Assembly (NCBI GenBank): GCA_019550975.1
Contig: SDWH01000019.1
Coordinates: 1 to 64,000, forward strand
DNA: 64,000 nt
Origin: Bacteroidales bacterium SW299
GTDB taxonomy: Bacteria > Bacteroidota > Bacteroidia > Bacteroidales > Bacteroidaceae
Reading direction: 5' to 3'
Part shown: in pieces, positions 1-10,355 of the stretch
How the letters are laid out: each line of letters starts with the position of its first letter
Position numbering within the stretch: the first letter of the stretch is position 1
Program-made: the position numbers and the translations under genes
Notes under the pieces: generated by a model
Told to the model about the DNA's origin: nothing
The model's input: the letters and a program-made list of their open reading frames with translations, nothing else
Databases searched by the model: none

Positions 1-6
1 ATCCCT

Positions 7-160
7 AAGTAGATGTTGAGAATTAGCTTATACAAAATTGTCTGTTCAGAAACGCAGATCAACGCGGATTTTCACAGATGATTGCGCTGATTATCTGCTT
101 TTAATCTGCGAAAATCTGTGTTTCTAACAGTTTCATTTAATTTTGCACATTTACTTATAG
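7..160. repeat. Direct repeat copy 1, downstream of the GH43 gene
   Basis: This stretch aligns base for base with 1222-1386, starting with a perfect 20-bp match (7-26 against 1222-1241). I estimate roughly 80% identity with one gap of about 11 nt. Both copies contain several ATCTGCG/CGCAGAT words and end in a (C)TTACTTAT sequence. Read leftwards, TAAATG at 154-148 followed by CTGTTA at 130-125 resembles the ECF-like promoter motif of the locus, so this copy may serve a gene beyond the left edge of the window. The duplication itself is seen directly; the regulatory role is inference. Confidence 0.8.
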
Positions 161-167
161 TAAAAGC

Positions 168-1202
168 CTATTTCAATTTGGCATCAAATACCTCCATTCC
201 CCATTTCTCATGCCAGGGAATCGTAATTTTTTCTCCGCTGATCACAACAGGCAGCCATACATAACGCGAATTTTCCAGATCCGTCTTGTTCCACCTGTCG
301 AACATGGCGATGTAAGCATTCTTTTTCCCGACAACCGGCTGCACATAAGTGCTCTGTGCATAGAAAGTCTTGTCGGCATCCTTTCCGATACAAGGGTTCC
401 CGATTACTTTCCATTCCCCCATAATCGAATCAGCGACAGCCAGTTCTGCCACATTGGGATCCCAGCCTGTACAGCCGGAAGAAAGCATATAATACTTTCC
501 TTCATGCTTGAACACAGCCGGAGCCTCGCGCGACTTGTTGATAAAGTTCCGAGTGAAGCGTCCCGAAGGTTTCAGATAATCATCTGTCAGCAAACTGATA
601 TACATCGTTGCATTGTTTTCTGAAGAATAGAACTGATACGCCCTTCCGTCATCATCCACAAACACCGTCTGGTCACGGCTCATGGCATTGTTGGGACGGA
701 AACTTCCCAGGTATTCAAACCTGCCGGTCGGAGAATCGGACACTGCGACTCCGGCACACGCCTTGCTGTAATCGGCACTTTCCACATGCGCCCACATCAC
801 AAACTTTTTAGTCTTCTTGTTATAAATCACTTTCGGACGCTCCAGCACCTTTGAAGGATGCAAATCGTGGTTCGGATCGTCTTTTACGGCAGGAAGCACA
901 ATGCCCTCGAACTTCCAGTTCAACAGATCCTTCGAAGAATAACAGCTTACTCCCGTCACATCCGTACGGTAACACTCCCACGTCGCCCATTCCGGAAGAA
1001 CAGTCTTTCCCTTCTTGTATTCTCCATACCAATAATAAGTGCCCTCATAATAAAGAATACCTCCACCATGAGCATTGATCGGATTGCCTTCCGTGTCGCT
1101 CCACACTTCTCCGGGACAAAACTCGGTGTGTTGTGCCCTGCCTACCTGCGGAAAGGCCAGGGCGCATGCGAACAATACGCTTGTAATAAATTTCACTTTC
1201 AT
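168..1202 (-). CDS. Secreted glycoside hydrolase family 43-like enzyme
   Basis: A 344-residue protein with a type I signal peptide (about residues 1-24, ending GRAQ) and a single five-bladed beta-propeller domain. The segment INAHGGGILYYEGTYYW resembles the first blade of GH43 subfamilies 24/34, which include exo-beta-1,3-galactanases. RDQTVFVDDDG and SREAPAVFKHEGKYYML fit the pKa-modulating Asp and the general-acid Glu regions. The classical Asp general base of GH43 is not obvious in blade 1, as is known for subfamily 24. The start at 1202 is chosen because the signal peptide begins there; the longer frame to 1250 would use TTG and adds 16 unlikely residues. The substrate is uncertain (a galactoside is the best guess), and its link to mannose-glycan breakdown is not evident. 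Flanking direct repeats suggest the gene sits in a duplicated cassette. Confidence 0.75.
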   Translation of the reverse strand: MKVKFITSVLFACALAFPQVGRAQHTEFCPGEVWSDTEGNPINAHGGGILYYEGTYYWYGEYKKGKTVLPEWATWECYRTDVTGVSCYSSKDLLNWKFEGIVLPAVKDDPNHDLHPSKVLERPKVIYNKKTKKFVMWAHVESADYSKACAGVAVSDSPTGRFEYLGSFRPNNAMSRDQTVFVDDDGRAYQFYSSENNATMYISLLTDDYLKPSGRFTRNFINKSREAPAVFKHEGKYYMLSSGCTGWDPNVAELAVADSIMGEWKVIGNPCIGKDADKTFYAQSTYVQPVVGKKNAYIAMFDRWNKTDLENSRYVWLPVVISGEKITIPWHEKWGMEVFDAKLK

Positions 1203-1221
1203 AATGCTAACAAAATTTGAT

Positions 1222-1386
1222 AAGTAGATGTTGAGAATTAGTTTATACAAAATCTGCCTGTCCAGAAACGCAGATTAACGCGAATTTCGCAGGTTATTGT
1301 GCTGATTGTCTGCTTTTAATCTGCGTTCATCTATGTAAAAATCTGTATTTCTGACAATATCATTCATTTCGCACACTTACTTATTA
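1222..1386. repeat. Direct repeat copy 2, upstream of the GH43 gene
   Basis: Second copy of the repeat at 7-160. It fills the whole gap between the GH43 start (1202) and the end of the hybrid regulator gene (1400). It therefore contains whatever promoter the GH43 gene has. The matched ends are AAGTAGATGTTGAGAATTAG on the left and a CACTTACTTAT sequence on the right. Confidence 0.8.
1351..1380 (-). promoter_or_regulatory. Possible ECF-like promoter for the GH43 gene
   Basis: Read on the minus strand, GTAAGTGTGCGA (1380-1369), 12 nt, then TGTCAG (1356-1351). The first box matches the GTAAGTGTTTTT box seen at four other promoters of this locus, with a similar spacing; the second box is shifted by about one base. 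It lies 149 nt or more upstream of the GH43 start codon, which is far for a promoter, so the call is tentative. Confidence 0.3.
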
Positions 1387-1399
1387 TATTCCATTCATG

Positions 1400-4300
1400 T
1401 CATTTGTTCCGCTTGAAATACTCGCTCGGCATGTAACCGAAATACTTCTTAAACGACTGGGCAAAATAAGAAGGCGTATTATAGCCTACCATCGTACTGA
1501 TCTCAGCAATGGAATATCGCCCGTCTTTCAGCAAACGAACCGCCTCATTCATACGAATCTTGCGAATAAACTCAACGGCCGACTCTCCGGTAATTCCTTT
1601 CAGCTTCAAATGAAGGTTCGAGCGACTCATGTTCATCGCTTTCGCAAAATCTTCAGCAGAAAAGCCCGAGTTATCCATGTTTTCTTTCACTACATTCATT
1701 GCTCTGGTCAACAATTCCTCGTCCATCGCATTGAACGTGATTTTTTCCGGCTGGATTTCAGTGGTCTTCTTGTAATATTCTTTCATGCGGATGCGTGTAC
1801 GCATCATATTCTGAACCTTAGAAACCAGCAGCGACAACGAGAAGGGCTTGGAAATATAATCGTCCGCCCCTATCTGGAAACCTTCCATCTTGTCGCTTAC
1901 GTCATTTTTGGCCGAAAGCATAATCACAGGAATGTGGCTGGTAGACAAGTCCTGCTTGATGTGCCGGCAAAGCTTGATACCGTCCATCACCGGCATCATA
2001 ACGTCAGTAATGACCAGATCCAGATCACCTTCCTTCAGCTTTTGCAGAGCCTCCTCCCCGTTTCCAGCCTCAACAACCGTAAATTGTTCAGAAAGGCCTT
2101 CGCGCAAGTATCTTCTGATGTCCTCATTGTCTTCCACAACCAGAACCTTTCCGTATTTTTTCGTTTCTCCCGGTTCTTCCGCCTTATCCGCTTCCCTTTC
2201 CGTGTCGGCAAAAAACATCGCTTTTGAATTAACGGAATAAACCTGCTTTGCCGTTTCACCTTCTCCGTCCTTCTTCATTTCCTCGGGCGAATAGGCTTCC
2301 GGACTTTGGGGCAAATAAACCGAAAAGACACTTCCTTTGCCTTCCTTGCTCGTCAGTTCAATATGCCCGTGATGCAGTTCCACCAGGCGGTGAACCAACG
2401 AAAGCCCTATACCGCTTCCCATATGGGTATTCTCAAGCTGGAAGAAGCGTTCAAATACACGCCCCTGCACTCCTTCAGGAATCCCCATGCCTGTATCACT
2501 CACTTCCAGCAGCATATCTGCTCCCGACAAAGTCAGACGAACCGTAATGCTTCCTTCCTGCGTATATTTGAAAGCATTGGACAACAAGTTGTTTTCAATC
2601 AGATCCAGATACTGGGAATCGACAAGCAGCTCCCGGCCTTCCAAATCAGACTGCAACGTGTAATTCAGCCCGCGGCTTCTGGCCAGTTTCTCGTAATACA
2701 GATAGTTCTCTTTTACCTGGCGGTAAACATTCACCTTTCCCACCTGCAATTTGAAGACACCTAATTCCGCCCGGCGATAGTCCATAAGCTGGTTGACAAG
2801 AAACAGCAGACGGTTTGCGTTCTTCTCCACATATTGCAGTTGCGAACGGAACCACTTGTCCGTCGTTCTCGTCAGCATCTCTTTCACCGGAGCAACAATC
2901 AATGTCAACGGTGTCCGCAGCTCATGAGATATATTAATGAAGAAACGGAACTTCATCTGGCTGATCTCCTCCTGATGCTGTTTCTCCTGGCGTTCCATTT
3001 CAAGTTTCATCTGCATGTTTTTACGGTCCTCCCAATGCTTGAACAGCCAATAGAGCAGAAGCATACCGGCAAGAACGAACATAAGGCATGCCCACCACGT
3101 ACAATACCAGACCGGAAGAATGGTTATATCCAAGGCAACCGGATTCTGACACCATTTTCCGTCACTGTTTGCAGCTTTCACAAGAAAACGGTATTTCCCG
3201 GAAGGGAGGTTCGTATACGTGACACTTCGCACATCCTGACTATAGAACCATTCACCGTCATAACCTTCCAGACAATAGGCAAACGTGTTATGCTGTCCGG
3301 AAATGTAGTTTGAAACCACATAGTCCAGCGTGAACATCCGCTGCGAATGATCGAGCACAATACTTTTAGTATCGCAGATATTTTTGGAAAGAATGCCCGT
3401 ATCATCTCCAGGCATAATCTTCCGGTTTGACACACGCAGCCCGGTAATGACAGGAGAAGGAGCGTAAGGATTATCGAGCAGCAGTTCGGGGCGAAACGCT
3501 GTAATGCCATTTATCCCGCCAAAGTAAAGCATGCCGTTTTTCGTCCGGCAATGCGAATATGTGTTGAACTGATTGCTCTGCAACCCGTCATTGGCCGTAA
3601 AGTTACGGAAACGCCCCGTATTGGGATTGAAGCAGCTCAAGCCTTTATTGGTGCTTATCCAAATGCAGCCATATGAATCTTCTTCTATACCATAAACCAC
3701 ATTGTTCGGAAGTCCGTCATCCGTTGTATAATGTTCAAGCTCCTCCTTTTCGTCATTCCACCGGTACAGCCCCAAACGTGTAGCAATCCATATTTCCTTC
3801 TTCGCACTTTCAAAGACACATTGCACTTCAGAAACAGCCGAGAACTCTGGCGAAGGCAACGGCATGCTATAAAGTCCCTTCACTCCTTCATGCTCAGTCC
3901 CGAATATCCGCAGCCCGTCGGTTCCGCCAATCCACAATCTTCCGGATGAATCCTTAAACAGGACAAAAGCCGACATCCGGGGAATTGAATTGCCTTTTGA
4001 ATCCGAAGACACAAGCGCAAATGTCCTGCGCTCCATATCAAACAGGTAAAGCCCTTCGAGCGTTCCGGCCAGCAGTTGGCCATCCTCATAAAGAAGAAGC
4101 GAATAAATGTCACCGGGAACATTGGGAGAAATATTAAAATAGTCAATCCGCCCGGTAACACGGTCCAGAATCTTCAGTCCCCCGGCATGCATTCCTATAT
4201 ACACGCGATTACGTCTCTCGTCGATATAAATGGCCTTCACATTGTTCGACTCCATATTAGACAACAATGTTTTCCCGGTATTCAACGGATAATAAACAAA

Positions 4301-5467
4301 CTGGCCCGTCTTTGTGCTGTAGTAATTCACTCCCCCATCATTGGTTCCGATCCACAGGTTGCTGTCCTCATCTTCTACAATACAACTCACGACATTGTCA
4401 CTCAACGAATTCCGATAAGGAACATGACGGATATTATAAAAACGGTTCTTCAGCGGATGATAGTAGTTAAGCCCTCCAAAATAAGTTCCCAGCCACATGC
4501 CTCCCTGCGAATCCTTGAATATACACCTCACCGAACGTTGGCTTAGGCTTCTGGGATCTACCGAACTGCTGGTATACGAAACAAACGAATCTGTCTTGTC
4601 AACATAAATGTTCAAGTCATTGAAAGTACCGACCCACAAACGGCCCTCCGAATCGAAAGACAACGAACGGACATAATTTGAGCTCAAGCCATTTTTACTT
4701 CCTGCCTCATGCAAATAATGGCGTAATTCTCCGGTTTTCAGATCGACGGCATACAAGCCTTCACCTTCCGTCGCAATCCAAAGCTGCGAGTCATTTGACT
4801 GAAGCATGTCCTGCACCTGCACTTCCGCATAAAAATGCGGAAAACGTTCGACCATACCGGTCCTGAAATGATAAACATAAATGCCCTGACTGTATGTACC
4901 TATATAAACCTTGTCGCCAATAAGCTTGACAGAAGCAACCTTCAAATTCCTTAATGACTCTGGAAGAGCATTTTCCAGAAACTTGCAAGAAGCACGGTCA
5001 AAAAGCTGCACATGGTAGTCTGCATTGACCAGAAGTTTCTTCTCCGGCAATTCGACTATACCAGACACAACCATCGGCACATCCGGCTTAAGACTGAAAT
5101 TCCGGAAACAGTCCTGTTCTTCATCATAGCACGACAAACCTTTCTGCGTTCCAACCCAAATCTTACCGTCATCATCCACCTCCAGAACACGCACGATATC
5201 ATTCGCCAAGCTATACTCCGGATTATCAGAAGAATGACGGTAGACCGTAAAGTCGTATCCGTCATACTTGTTAAGTCCGTCGTAAGTGGCGAACCACATA
5301 TTTCCCTTCAAATCCTGAACAATGGAGAAAATGGTGCTTTGAGATAGTCCTTCATTGATTGAAACATGGGTAAAACCCACAGACGACAGATCTGCGGCAG
5401 AACTGTTCCCAACCATCCATCCCCACAGGCATATAAGAAAAACTATACGAAACTTCATTGCAATCAT
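1400..5467 (-). CDS. Hybrid two-component system (HTCS) sensor/regulator
   Basis: A 1355-residue one-protein two-component system of the Bacteroides HTCS class, which sense PUL-derived oligosaccharides in the periplasm and activate PUL transcription. Order: N-terminal signal (MKFRIVFLICLWG), about 14 Reg_prop beta-propeller repeats with WxGT/NxLWIGT motifs, a Y_Y_Y domain (about 690-785), a transmembrane helix (about 787-811), HisKA with the phospho-acceptor His848 in NISHELRTPL, a HATPase domain with DTGMGIP, a receiver domain with Asp1155 in ITDVMMP, and a C-terminal AraC-type HTH. All phosphorelay residues are present. Two ATGs (5467 and 5458) are possible; the second directly precedes the signal peptide. 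It lies downstream of the last GH92 of the FecR operon but has its own 262-bp upstream gap. The neighbouring GH92/GH130 genes or the GH43 gene are its likely targets (inference). Confidence 0.95.
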   Translation of the reverse strand: MIAMKFRIVFLICLWGWMVGNSSAADLSSVGFTHVSINEGLSQSTIFSIVQDLKGNMWFATYDGLNKYDGYDFTVYRHSSDNPEYSLANDIVRVLEVDDDGKIWVGTQKGLSCYDEEQDCFRNFSLKPDVPMVVSGIVELPEKKLLVNADYHVQLFDRASCKFLENALPESLRNLKVASVKLIGDKVYIGTYSQGIYVYHFRTGMVERFPHFYAEVQVQDMLQSNDSQLWIATEGEGLYAVDLKTGELRHYLHEAGSKNGLSSNYVRSLSFDSEGRLWVGTFNDLNIYVDKTDSFVSYTSSSVDPRSLSQRSVRCIFKDSQGGMWLGTYFGGLNYYHPLKNRFYNIRHVPYRNSLSDNVVSCIVEDEDSNLWIGTNDGGVNYYSTKTGQFVYYPLNTGKTLLSNMESNNVKAIYIDERRNRVYIGMHAGGLKILDRVTGRIDYFNISPNVPGDIYSLLLYEDGQLLAGTLEGLYLFDMERRTFALVSSDSKGNSIPRMSAFVLFKDSSGRLWIGGTDGLRIFGTEHEGVKGLYSMPLPSPEFSAVSEVQCVFESAKKEIWIATRLGLYRWNDEKEELEHYTTDDGLPNNVVYGIEEDSYGCIWISTNKGLSCFNPNTGRFRNFTANDGLQSNQFNTYSHCRTKNGMLYFGGINGITAFRPELLLDNPYAPSPVITGLRVSNRKIMPGDDTGILSKNICDTKSIVLDHSQRMFTLDYVVSNYISGQHNTFAYCLEGYDGEWFYSQDVRSVTYTNLPSGKYRFLVKAANSDGKWCQNPVALDITILPVWYCTWWACLMFVLAGMLLLYWLFKHWEDRKNMQMKLEMERQEKQHQEEISQMKFRFFINISHELRTPLTLIVAPVKEMLTRTTDKWFRSQLQYVEKNANRLLFLVNQLMDYRRAELGVFKLQVGKVNVYRQVKENYLYYEKLARSRGLNYTLQSDLEGRELLVDSQYLDLIENNLLSNAFKYTQEGSITVRLTLSGADMLLEVSDTGMGIPEGVQGRVFERFFQLENTHMGSGIGLSLVHRLVELHHGHIELTSKEGKGSVFSVYLPQSPEAYSPEEMKKDGEGETAKQVYSVNSKAMFFADTEREADKAEEPGETKKYGKVLVVEDNEDIRRYLREGLSEQFTVVEAGNGEEALQKLKEGDLDLVITDVMMPVMDGIKLCRHIKQDLSTSHIPVIMLSAKNDVSDKMEGFQIGADDYISKPFSLSLLVSKVQNMMRTRIRMKEYYKKTTEIQPEKITFNAMDEELLTRAMNVVKENMDNSGFSAEDFAKAMNMSRSNLHLKLKGITGESAVEFIRKIRMNEAVRLLKDGRYSIAEISTMVGYNTPSYFAQSFKKYFGYMPSEYFKRNK

Positions 5468-5729
5468 TTAAAACTATATTGTTAGACAGCCTAATAGGTT
5501 TCCTCAATTTTACACACATAGGGAAACGACGATAAAAGTACGATAAAAAATTCATTCAATGATAAAAACAAGAACAAAAATCCAAAGATTGATGCAAAGA
5601 ATAGAGCAAGCCCCTATCTGACTGGCTGTGAGCGTCAATTCGTTCCCAGACAATCAGACAGAGGCTTTGTATATCCCCGACGATCAAAAGCAGGCTGCCG
5701 CAATTCCCAATGCAGCTGTTTGCCGGATG

Positions 5730-7970
5730 TTAAGGCTTTTTCTCGAAACTGAGATGCCCGGCACTTATCAAATCACGATGCGAGATACGATATCCGCATT
5801 TCTTGCCTCCCAAGCGGATAGCTTTAATATAATCTCCTTTTGCTTTCGGATTGGCTACTTCGATAACCAGCTTCTCTTTTCCGTAATAACGGGGATTCAG
5901 CTTTATCGTCACTCTATCAAAAGCAGGCAAAGTCAGCGTGTATTCCGGTACACCCGGACAGTCCGGATAAAAGCCCATCATGCTGAATACAGCCCATCCC
6001 GACATTGTACCCGTATCTTCATTTCCTGGAAGTCCGTCAGGCTTTGTCGTGAAATGCTTGGCCAGAAGTTCTTTCACCAGTTTCTGCGTGCGCCACTCTT
6101 CTCCCTTAAAATAACTGAACAAATAAGGATATGCGATATCCGGTTCGTTGGCCGGATCATAAAGCCCTTTATCAAAAACCATCTGCAACTTTTTGACAAA
6201 GTTCTTTTTTCCTCCCATCAGCCTGGCAAGCCCTTTCACATCATGAGGCACATAAAACGTATAATTCCATGCACTTCCTTCGTGAAAGCCCGGAACCGGT
6301 TCAAAATTGGCACCCTGGCTGGGATCAAATGGAGAATAAAAACTGCCATCAGGCAAAATGGGACGGAATGTTCCGTATTCTTCCGAATAATAATGCCTGT
6401 ATCCCAACGAACGCTCACGAAACATCTTGGCATCTTCTTTCTTGCCCAAAGCTTCGGCAAATGCAGCCAATGCATAATCAGCTATATAATACTCCAGCGC
6501 ATGAGAAACAGAATTGTCGAACTGCTCACGAAGAGGCACATACCCCAAATTCATGTAATCATCGTTGTCGGGACGCAACAGATTCTCTTTTCCCGGTGAC
6601 GTAGCCGACTTATACATTGCCTCATACGCCAGATCAACATCAAAATCACGCAGTCCCTTCATCCAGGTATCCACAATGACAGGAATGCTCGGGTCACCTT
6701 CCATTGTCAGTGTTTCACGCCCATACAGCTCCCATTTGGGCAACCATCCGTGTTCACGATACATATCAACCATGCTTCTCACCATATCCAACTGACGTTC
6801 AGGATAAACCAAGGTCATCAACTGATGCAGGTTGCGATACGTATCCCAAAGCGAAAACACGGTATACCGGTTTCCTTTTGAGGTCAGAATCTTGTCCCCT
6901 TCCATTTGAGGATATTGTCCGTTCACGTCTTGCAAAAGATTCGGATGGATGAGCGCATGGTACAGTCCCGTATAAAAAACCGTTTTCTGTTCTTCTGTCC
7001 CTCCTTCCACCAGGATACGTCCCAAATCATCATTCCAACGTTTCCTCGCCTCTTCGCGGACAGTTTCGAAATGACGGCCATGCTGCTCTTTTTCCAGATT
7101 TTCACGCGCATTTGCTATACTTACGAACGACACTCCCATCGCAACCTCTATCTGTTCCCCCTTCTCCGTATCAAAAGCAAACCATGCACCGATATCATCT
7201 CCGGCAATATCTTTTGCATATTTCGTGTAAAGTTTGTATTTCCCCTGATCCTTATCCCATTCGGCTTCTACCCCAACCATCGGGCGCTGTTTCTTCCAAT
7301 AACCCGAAGCTTGCGGAACTTTATTCACTTTCATTACAAAATAAATAGGAAAAACAGCCTGCGGATTATAGCAGAACGTACCAAGCACCTTCATTCCCTC
7401 CACCTCGGTTTCACTGACTTTCCTCATATAAGCGCCGCTTTCATTCGTCAGGCCTTCGCCAAGGTTCAACAGTATGTTGCTCTTGCCCTCAGGAAAAGTA
7501 AACCTGACAAGTCCCGAGCGCGGTGTAGCAGTAGCCTCTGCAAGAATATCATATTTGGTCAAGGAAATGGTATAATACCCCGGAGATGCACTCTCTTTCT
7601 CATATTTGCTTCCATAATGATGGTAATCGACATCCAGCTCCCCGGTTGTCGGCATCAAGAGAAGGGAACCCAGTTCAGGGCATCCCACTCCACTCAGGTT
7701 TACATGTGAGAAACCGGTAAAATAACTGTTGGTATACTCATAAGGAGTCGACCACCAGCGGGCGTCCTTATCATATCTGTTGTCATCAGACCCCATTACA
7801 TTAAACGGAACGACAGACATCATTCCATTGGGACAGACTGCACCCGGATTGCATGTTCCGAAGTTCGTTGTTCCTATAAACGGATCAACGTAGTCAGCCG
7901 GCTCCTGTGCGGCCAGCCGCTCTCCCACGAACCAAACAGCCAGAAAGGCCAGCAATACATGTTTCTTCAT
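5730..7970 (-). CDS. GH92 exo-alpha-mannosidase (periplasmic)
   Basis: A 746-residue GH92 enzyme; members are calcium-dependent inverting exo-alpha-mannosidases acting on N-glycans and yeast mannan. It has a type I signal peptide (about 1-21, ending RLAAQ), so it is probably periplasmic. The family opening YVDPFIGT follows directly. The general-acid motif HEGSAW has Glu564 and the GNEDTG catalytic-base motif has Asp652; both are intact, followed by the usual MSGWAVFSMMGFYP. It is the last gene of the FecR-GH92-GH92-MFS-GH130-GH92 operon, 15 bp after GH130. Linkage specificity cannot be read from the sequence. Confidence 0.95.
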   Translation of the reverse strand: MKKHVLLAFLAVWFVGERLAAQEPADYVDPFIGTTNFGTCNPGAVCPNGMMSVVPFNVMGSDDNRYDKDARWWSTPYEYTNSYFTGFSHVNLSGVGCPELGSLLLMPTTGELDVDYHHYGSKYEKESASPGYYTISLTKYDILAEATATPRSGLVRFTFPEGKSNILLNLGEGLTNESGAYMRKVSETEVEGMKVLGTFCYNPQAVFPIYFVMKVNKVPQASGYWKKQRPMVGVEAEWDKDQGKYKLYTKYAKDIAGDDIGAWFAFDTEKGEQIEVAMGVSFVSIANARENLEKEQHGRHFETVREEARKRWNDDLGRILVEGGTEEQKTVFYTGLYHALIHPNLLQDVNGQYPQMEGDKILTSKGNRYTVFSLWDTYRNLHQLMTLVYPERQLDMVRSMVDMYREHGWLPKWELYGRETLTMEGDPSIPVIVDTWMKGLRDFDVDLAYEAMYKSATSPGKENLLRPDNDDYMNLGYVPLREQFDNSVSHALEYYIADYALAAFAEALGKKEDAKMFRERSLGYRHYYSEEYGTFRPILPDGSFYSPFDPSQGANFEPVPGFHEGSAWNYTFYVPHDVKGLARLMGGKKNFVKKLQMVFDKGLYDPANEPDIAYPYLFSYFKGEEWRTQKLVKELLAKHFTTKPDGLPGNEDTGTMSGWAVFSMMGFYPDCPGVPEYTLTLPAFDRVTIKLNPRYYGKEKLVIEVANPKAKGDYIKAIRLGGKKCGYRISHRDLISAGHLSFEKKP

Positions 7971-7985
7971 GCTGCAAGATTATTA

Positions 7986-8954
7986 TCAGATAATTGAATG
8001 CGATTTCACAAAATCAATGATTTCGTCAACATACCCGAATGCCAGTCCGACAACCGTGTCAGCGGCCCCATAATATACAGCCACCCGTTTCCCGTCTTGA
8101 AGGGCTGCACATGGAAAGACAACGTTCGGCACATCCCCTTGCAGTTCATAAGGTGCAGCCGGCCCCAGCAAATACTCGCGTGTACGCCACAATACTTTCT
8201 CAGGATTTTCCTTATCCAGAATAGCAGCTCCCATGGCATAACGGAAGCCGTTGCAGGTCGTAATCACTCCGTGATAAAACAGCAGCCAGCCTGCTTCGGT
8301 CAGAAAGGGCACAGAACCGGCACCTATTTTCGTACACTGCCATGCACTCTCCTCGAAAGGAGTCACTTTCATTACACAACGGTGTTCTCCCCAATATTTC
8401 ATGTCAGGGCTGTAACTGATATAAATATCTCCGAAAGGAGTATGTCCGTTATCGCTCGGACGACTTAACATCGCATATTTCCCGTTTATCTTTTGAGGGA
8501 ACAGCACTCCGTTCCGGTTAAACGGAAGAAAAGCATTTTCACACTGATAGAATTCCTTAAAGTCGAACGTATATCCCAATCCGATGGTCGGGCCGTTATA
8601 GCCGTTGCACCACGTAATCCAGTATCTGTCTTCGATCCATGTCACGCGAGGATCGTATTTGTAGTCCGACTCAATCATATCCGTATTTCCAGGCTTGAAA
8701 CTGATCGGATCGTGCTCGATTTTCCAGTGAATGCCGTCATTGCTGAACCCGGCAAAGATATTCATCTGCACCGCCTTGTTATCACATCTGAACACTCCGG
8801 CAAAGCCGTTGCCGAAAGGCACCACTGCACTGTTGAAAATACTGTTTGACGAAGGTATGTCATATCTTCCGATAATCGGATTCTCCGAATAACGCCACAT
8901 TACATCCGCACATCCTGCCGGACGTTCTTCCCAAGGCATGTTCATTTTTTCCAT
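7986..8954 (-). CDS. GH130 beta-1,4-mannosyl-N-acetylglucosamine phosphorylase
   Basis: A 322-residue GH130 enzyme with no signal peptide, hence cytoplasmic. GH130 phosphorylases use phosphate to split beta-mannosides; the opening PWEERPAGC and overall length resemble the B. thetaiotaomicron BT1033-type enzyme, which converts Man-beta-1,4-GlcNAc to mannose-1-phosphate and GlcNAc. The catalytic Asp lies in YDPRVTW (Asp101). Context supports this: it sits between an MFS importer and GH92 alpha-mannosidases, the set needed to finish N-glycan core degradation. Family assignment is firm; the exact disaccharide is inferred from context. Confidence 0.92.
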   Translation of the reverse strand: MEKMNMPWEERPAGCADVMWRYSENPIIGRYDIPSSNSIFNSAVVPFGNGFAGVFRCDNKAVQMNIFAGFSNDGIHWKIEHDPISFKPGNTDMIESDYKYDPRVTWIEDRYWITWCNGYNGPTIGLGYTFDFKEFYQCENAFLPFNRNGVLFPQKINGKYAMLSRPSDNGHTPFGDIYISYSPDMKYWGEHRCVMKVTPFEESAWQCTKIGAGSVPFLTEAGWLLFYHGVITTCNGFRYAMGAAILDKENPEKVLWRTREYLLGPAAPYELQGDVPNVVFPCAALQDGKRVAVYYGAADTVVGLAFGYVDEIIDFVKSHSII

Positions 8955-8978
8955 ACTTATTGTTTTAACGATTGATTA

Positions 8979-10349
8979 TCATTCTTTTTCTCCCTCCAAC
9001 AACGTACCGTCAGAAGCATACTTGAACGGAACAAAATAGGTCATCAGAAACGCAGGTATCGTGGCAATCAAAACAAAAATGAAGAACGGTTCATAACCGC
9101 CCGGCCTGTCAAACCATTTTCCCAACATTTCACACACCCATCCGCTCATCATTCCGGGAAGCATCACTCCCAGATTCATAATTCCGGAAGCAAAGGCATA
9201 ATGTGCCATCTGATGTTTTCCGGGAGCAACCTGCTGCATCATAAACAAAGTCAATCCGACAAACCCGAATCCATATCCAAAATATTCGAAGACGATTCCA
9301 CCGCAAATCAGCAATCCGTTTTCAGGCTGGAACGTTGCCAGCAAAGCATAAACCACAAAAGGAAGGTTGAAAATGCAGCAAAGTGAGAACAAGGTTTTCT
9401 TCAGCCCCCTTGCCGAAATATAATAGCCGGCAAGCAAGGATCCCAGCACGAACGCAGCCGCGCCGAATGTTCCATAGTACAATCCGATTTCCTTTTCCGT
9501 CAGTCCCAAACCTCCCATGCTTCTTTCTGCCTTCAAGAACAGAGGCACAATCTTCATGACAAAGCCTTCGGCAAAACGATACAGAATAATGAAAAACAGA
9601 TAATAGACAATATGACTTTTGCGGAAAAAATCTGTCAGGACAGCAACAAGCTCTGCTCCCACCTGCTTCACGGTCCGAGAGCCCTTTCTGCCCGTTTCGG
9701 TCGACGGAAGCATGAAATAATGATAAATCCCAAGCAAGACCATCACTCCGCACAGAATTGCCATTATCAGCATCCACGCTTTACGGCTTGCATCTAAAAG
9801 CATTTCTCCGTTCTGCGCGTTTCCGCCGAAAGATTCGATGGCATAGCCAGCCAGATAAACCAGCCCCCCTGTTGCTATAATCTTCGCTATATTATAGAAA
9901 GCGCCTTGCCAACCGATATACTTGGCCTGATCAGAAGAAGAGAGTTCGCTCATATAAACTCCGTCGCAAGCAATATCATGAGTTGCTCCGCTGAAAGCAA
10001 CGACGGCAAGCAAGGCAATGGCTATACTGAAAAAATGCGGCAGATTAAGCGAAAATGCAACCAGACCGAACGTTACGCCAGTAATCAGCTGCGTAGCTAC
10101 CACAAAAAACTTCTTTGTCCTGAACAGTTCGAGAAAAGGACTCCACAATGGCTTCAATGTCCATGGAAGCAGGATCAGCGAGGTCCAGAAAGTTATCAGC
10201 TTATCTTCCACTCCCAATCCTTTAAACATCAACACCGTCACCATATTGAGCACGACAAAAGGAAGTCCCATTGCAAAATAAGCCGTAGGCACCCACGTAA
10301 TGGGACTCCTTCTCTCTTTCATATTCATATCTGCATGCCAATATTTCAT
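8979..10349 (-). CDS. MFS transporter, probable Man-GlcNAc importer
   Basis: A 456-residue polytopic inner-membrane protein with about 12 hydrophobic helices. It begins with a short cytoplasmic stretch and helix 1 at WVPTAYFAMGLPFVVLNMV. It belongs to the major facilitator superfamily, AmpG-like in general appearance. It is 24 bp upstream of GH130 and 6 bp downstream of a GH92 gene in the same operon, so its likely cargo is the disaccharide left after alpha-mannosidase trimming. The substrate is inference from position; no substrate residues can be assigned. Confidence 0.85.
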   Translation of the reverse strand: MKYWHADMNMKERRSPITWVPTAYFAMGLPFVVLNMVTVLMFKGLGVEDKLITFWTSLILLPWTLKPLWSPFLELFRTKKFFVVATQLITGVTFGLVAFSLNLPHFFSIAIALLAVVAFSGATHDIACDGVYMSELSSSDQAKYIGWQGAFYNIAKIIATGGLVYLAGYAIESFGGNAQNGEMLLDASRKAWMLIMAILCGVMVLLGIYHYFMLPSTETGRKGSRTVKQVGAELVAVLTDFFRKSHIVYYLFFIILYRFAEGFVMKIVPLFLKAERSMGGLGLTEKEIGLYYGTFGAAAFVLGSLLAGYYISARGLKKTLFSLCCIFNLPFVVYALLATFQPENGLLICGGIVFEYFGYGFGFVGLTLFMMQQVAPGKHQMAHYAFASGIMNLGVMLPGMMSGWVCEMLGKWFDRPGGYEPFFIFVLIATIPAFLMTYFVPFKYASDGTLLEGEKE

Positions 10350-10355
10350 CGCGAA

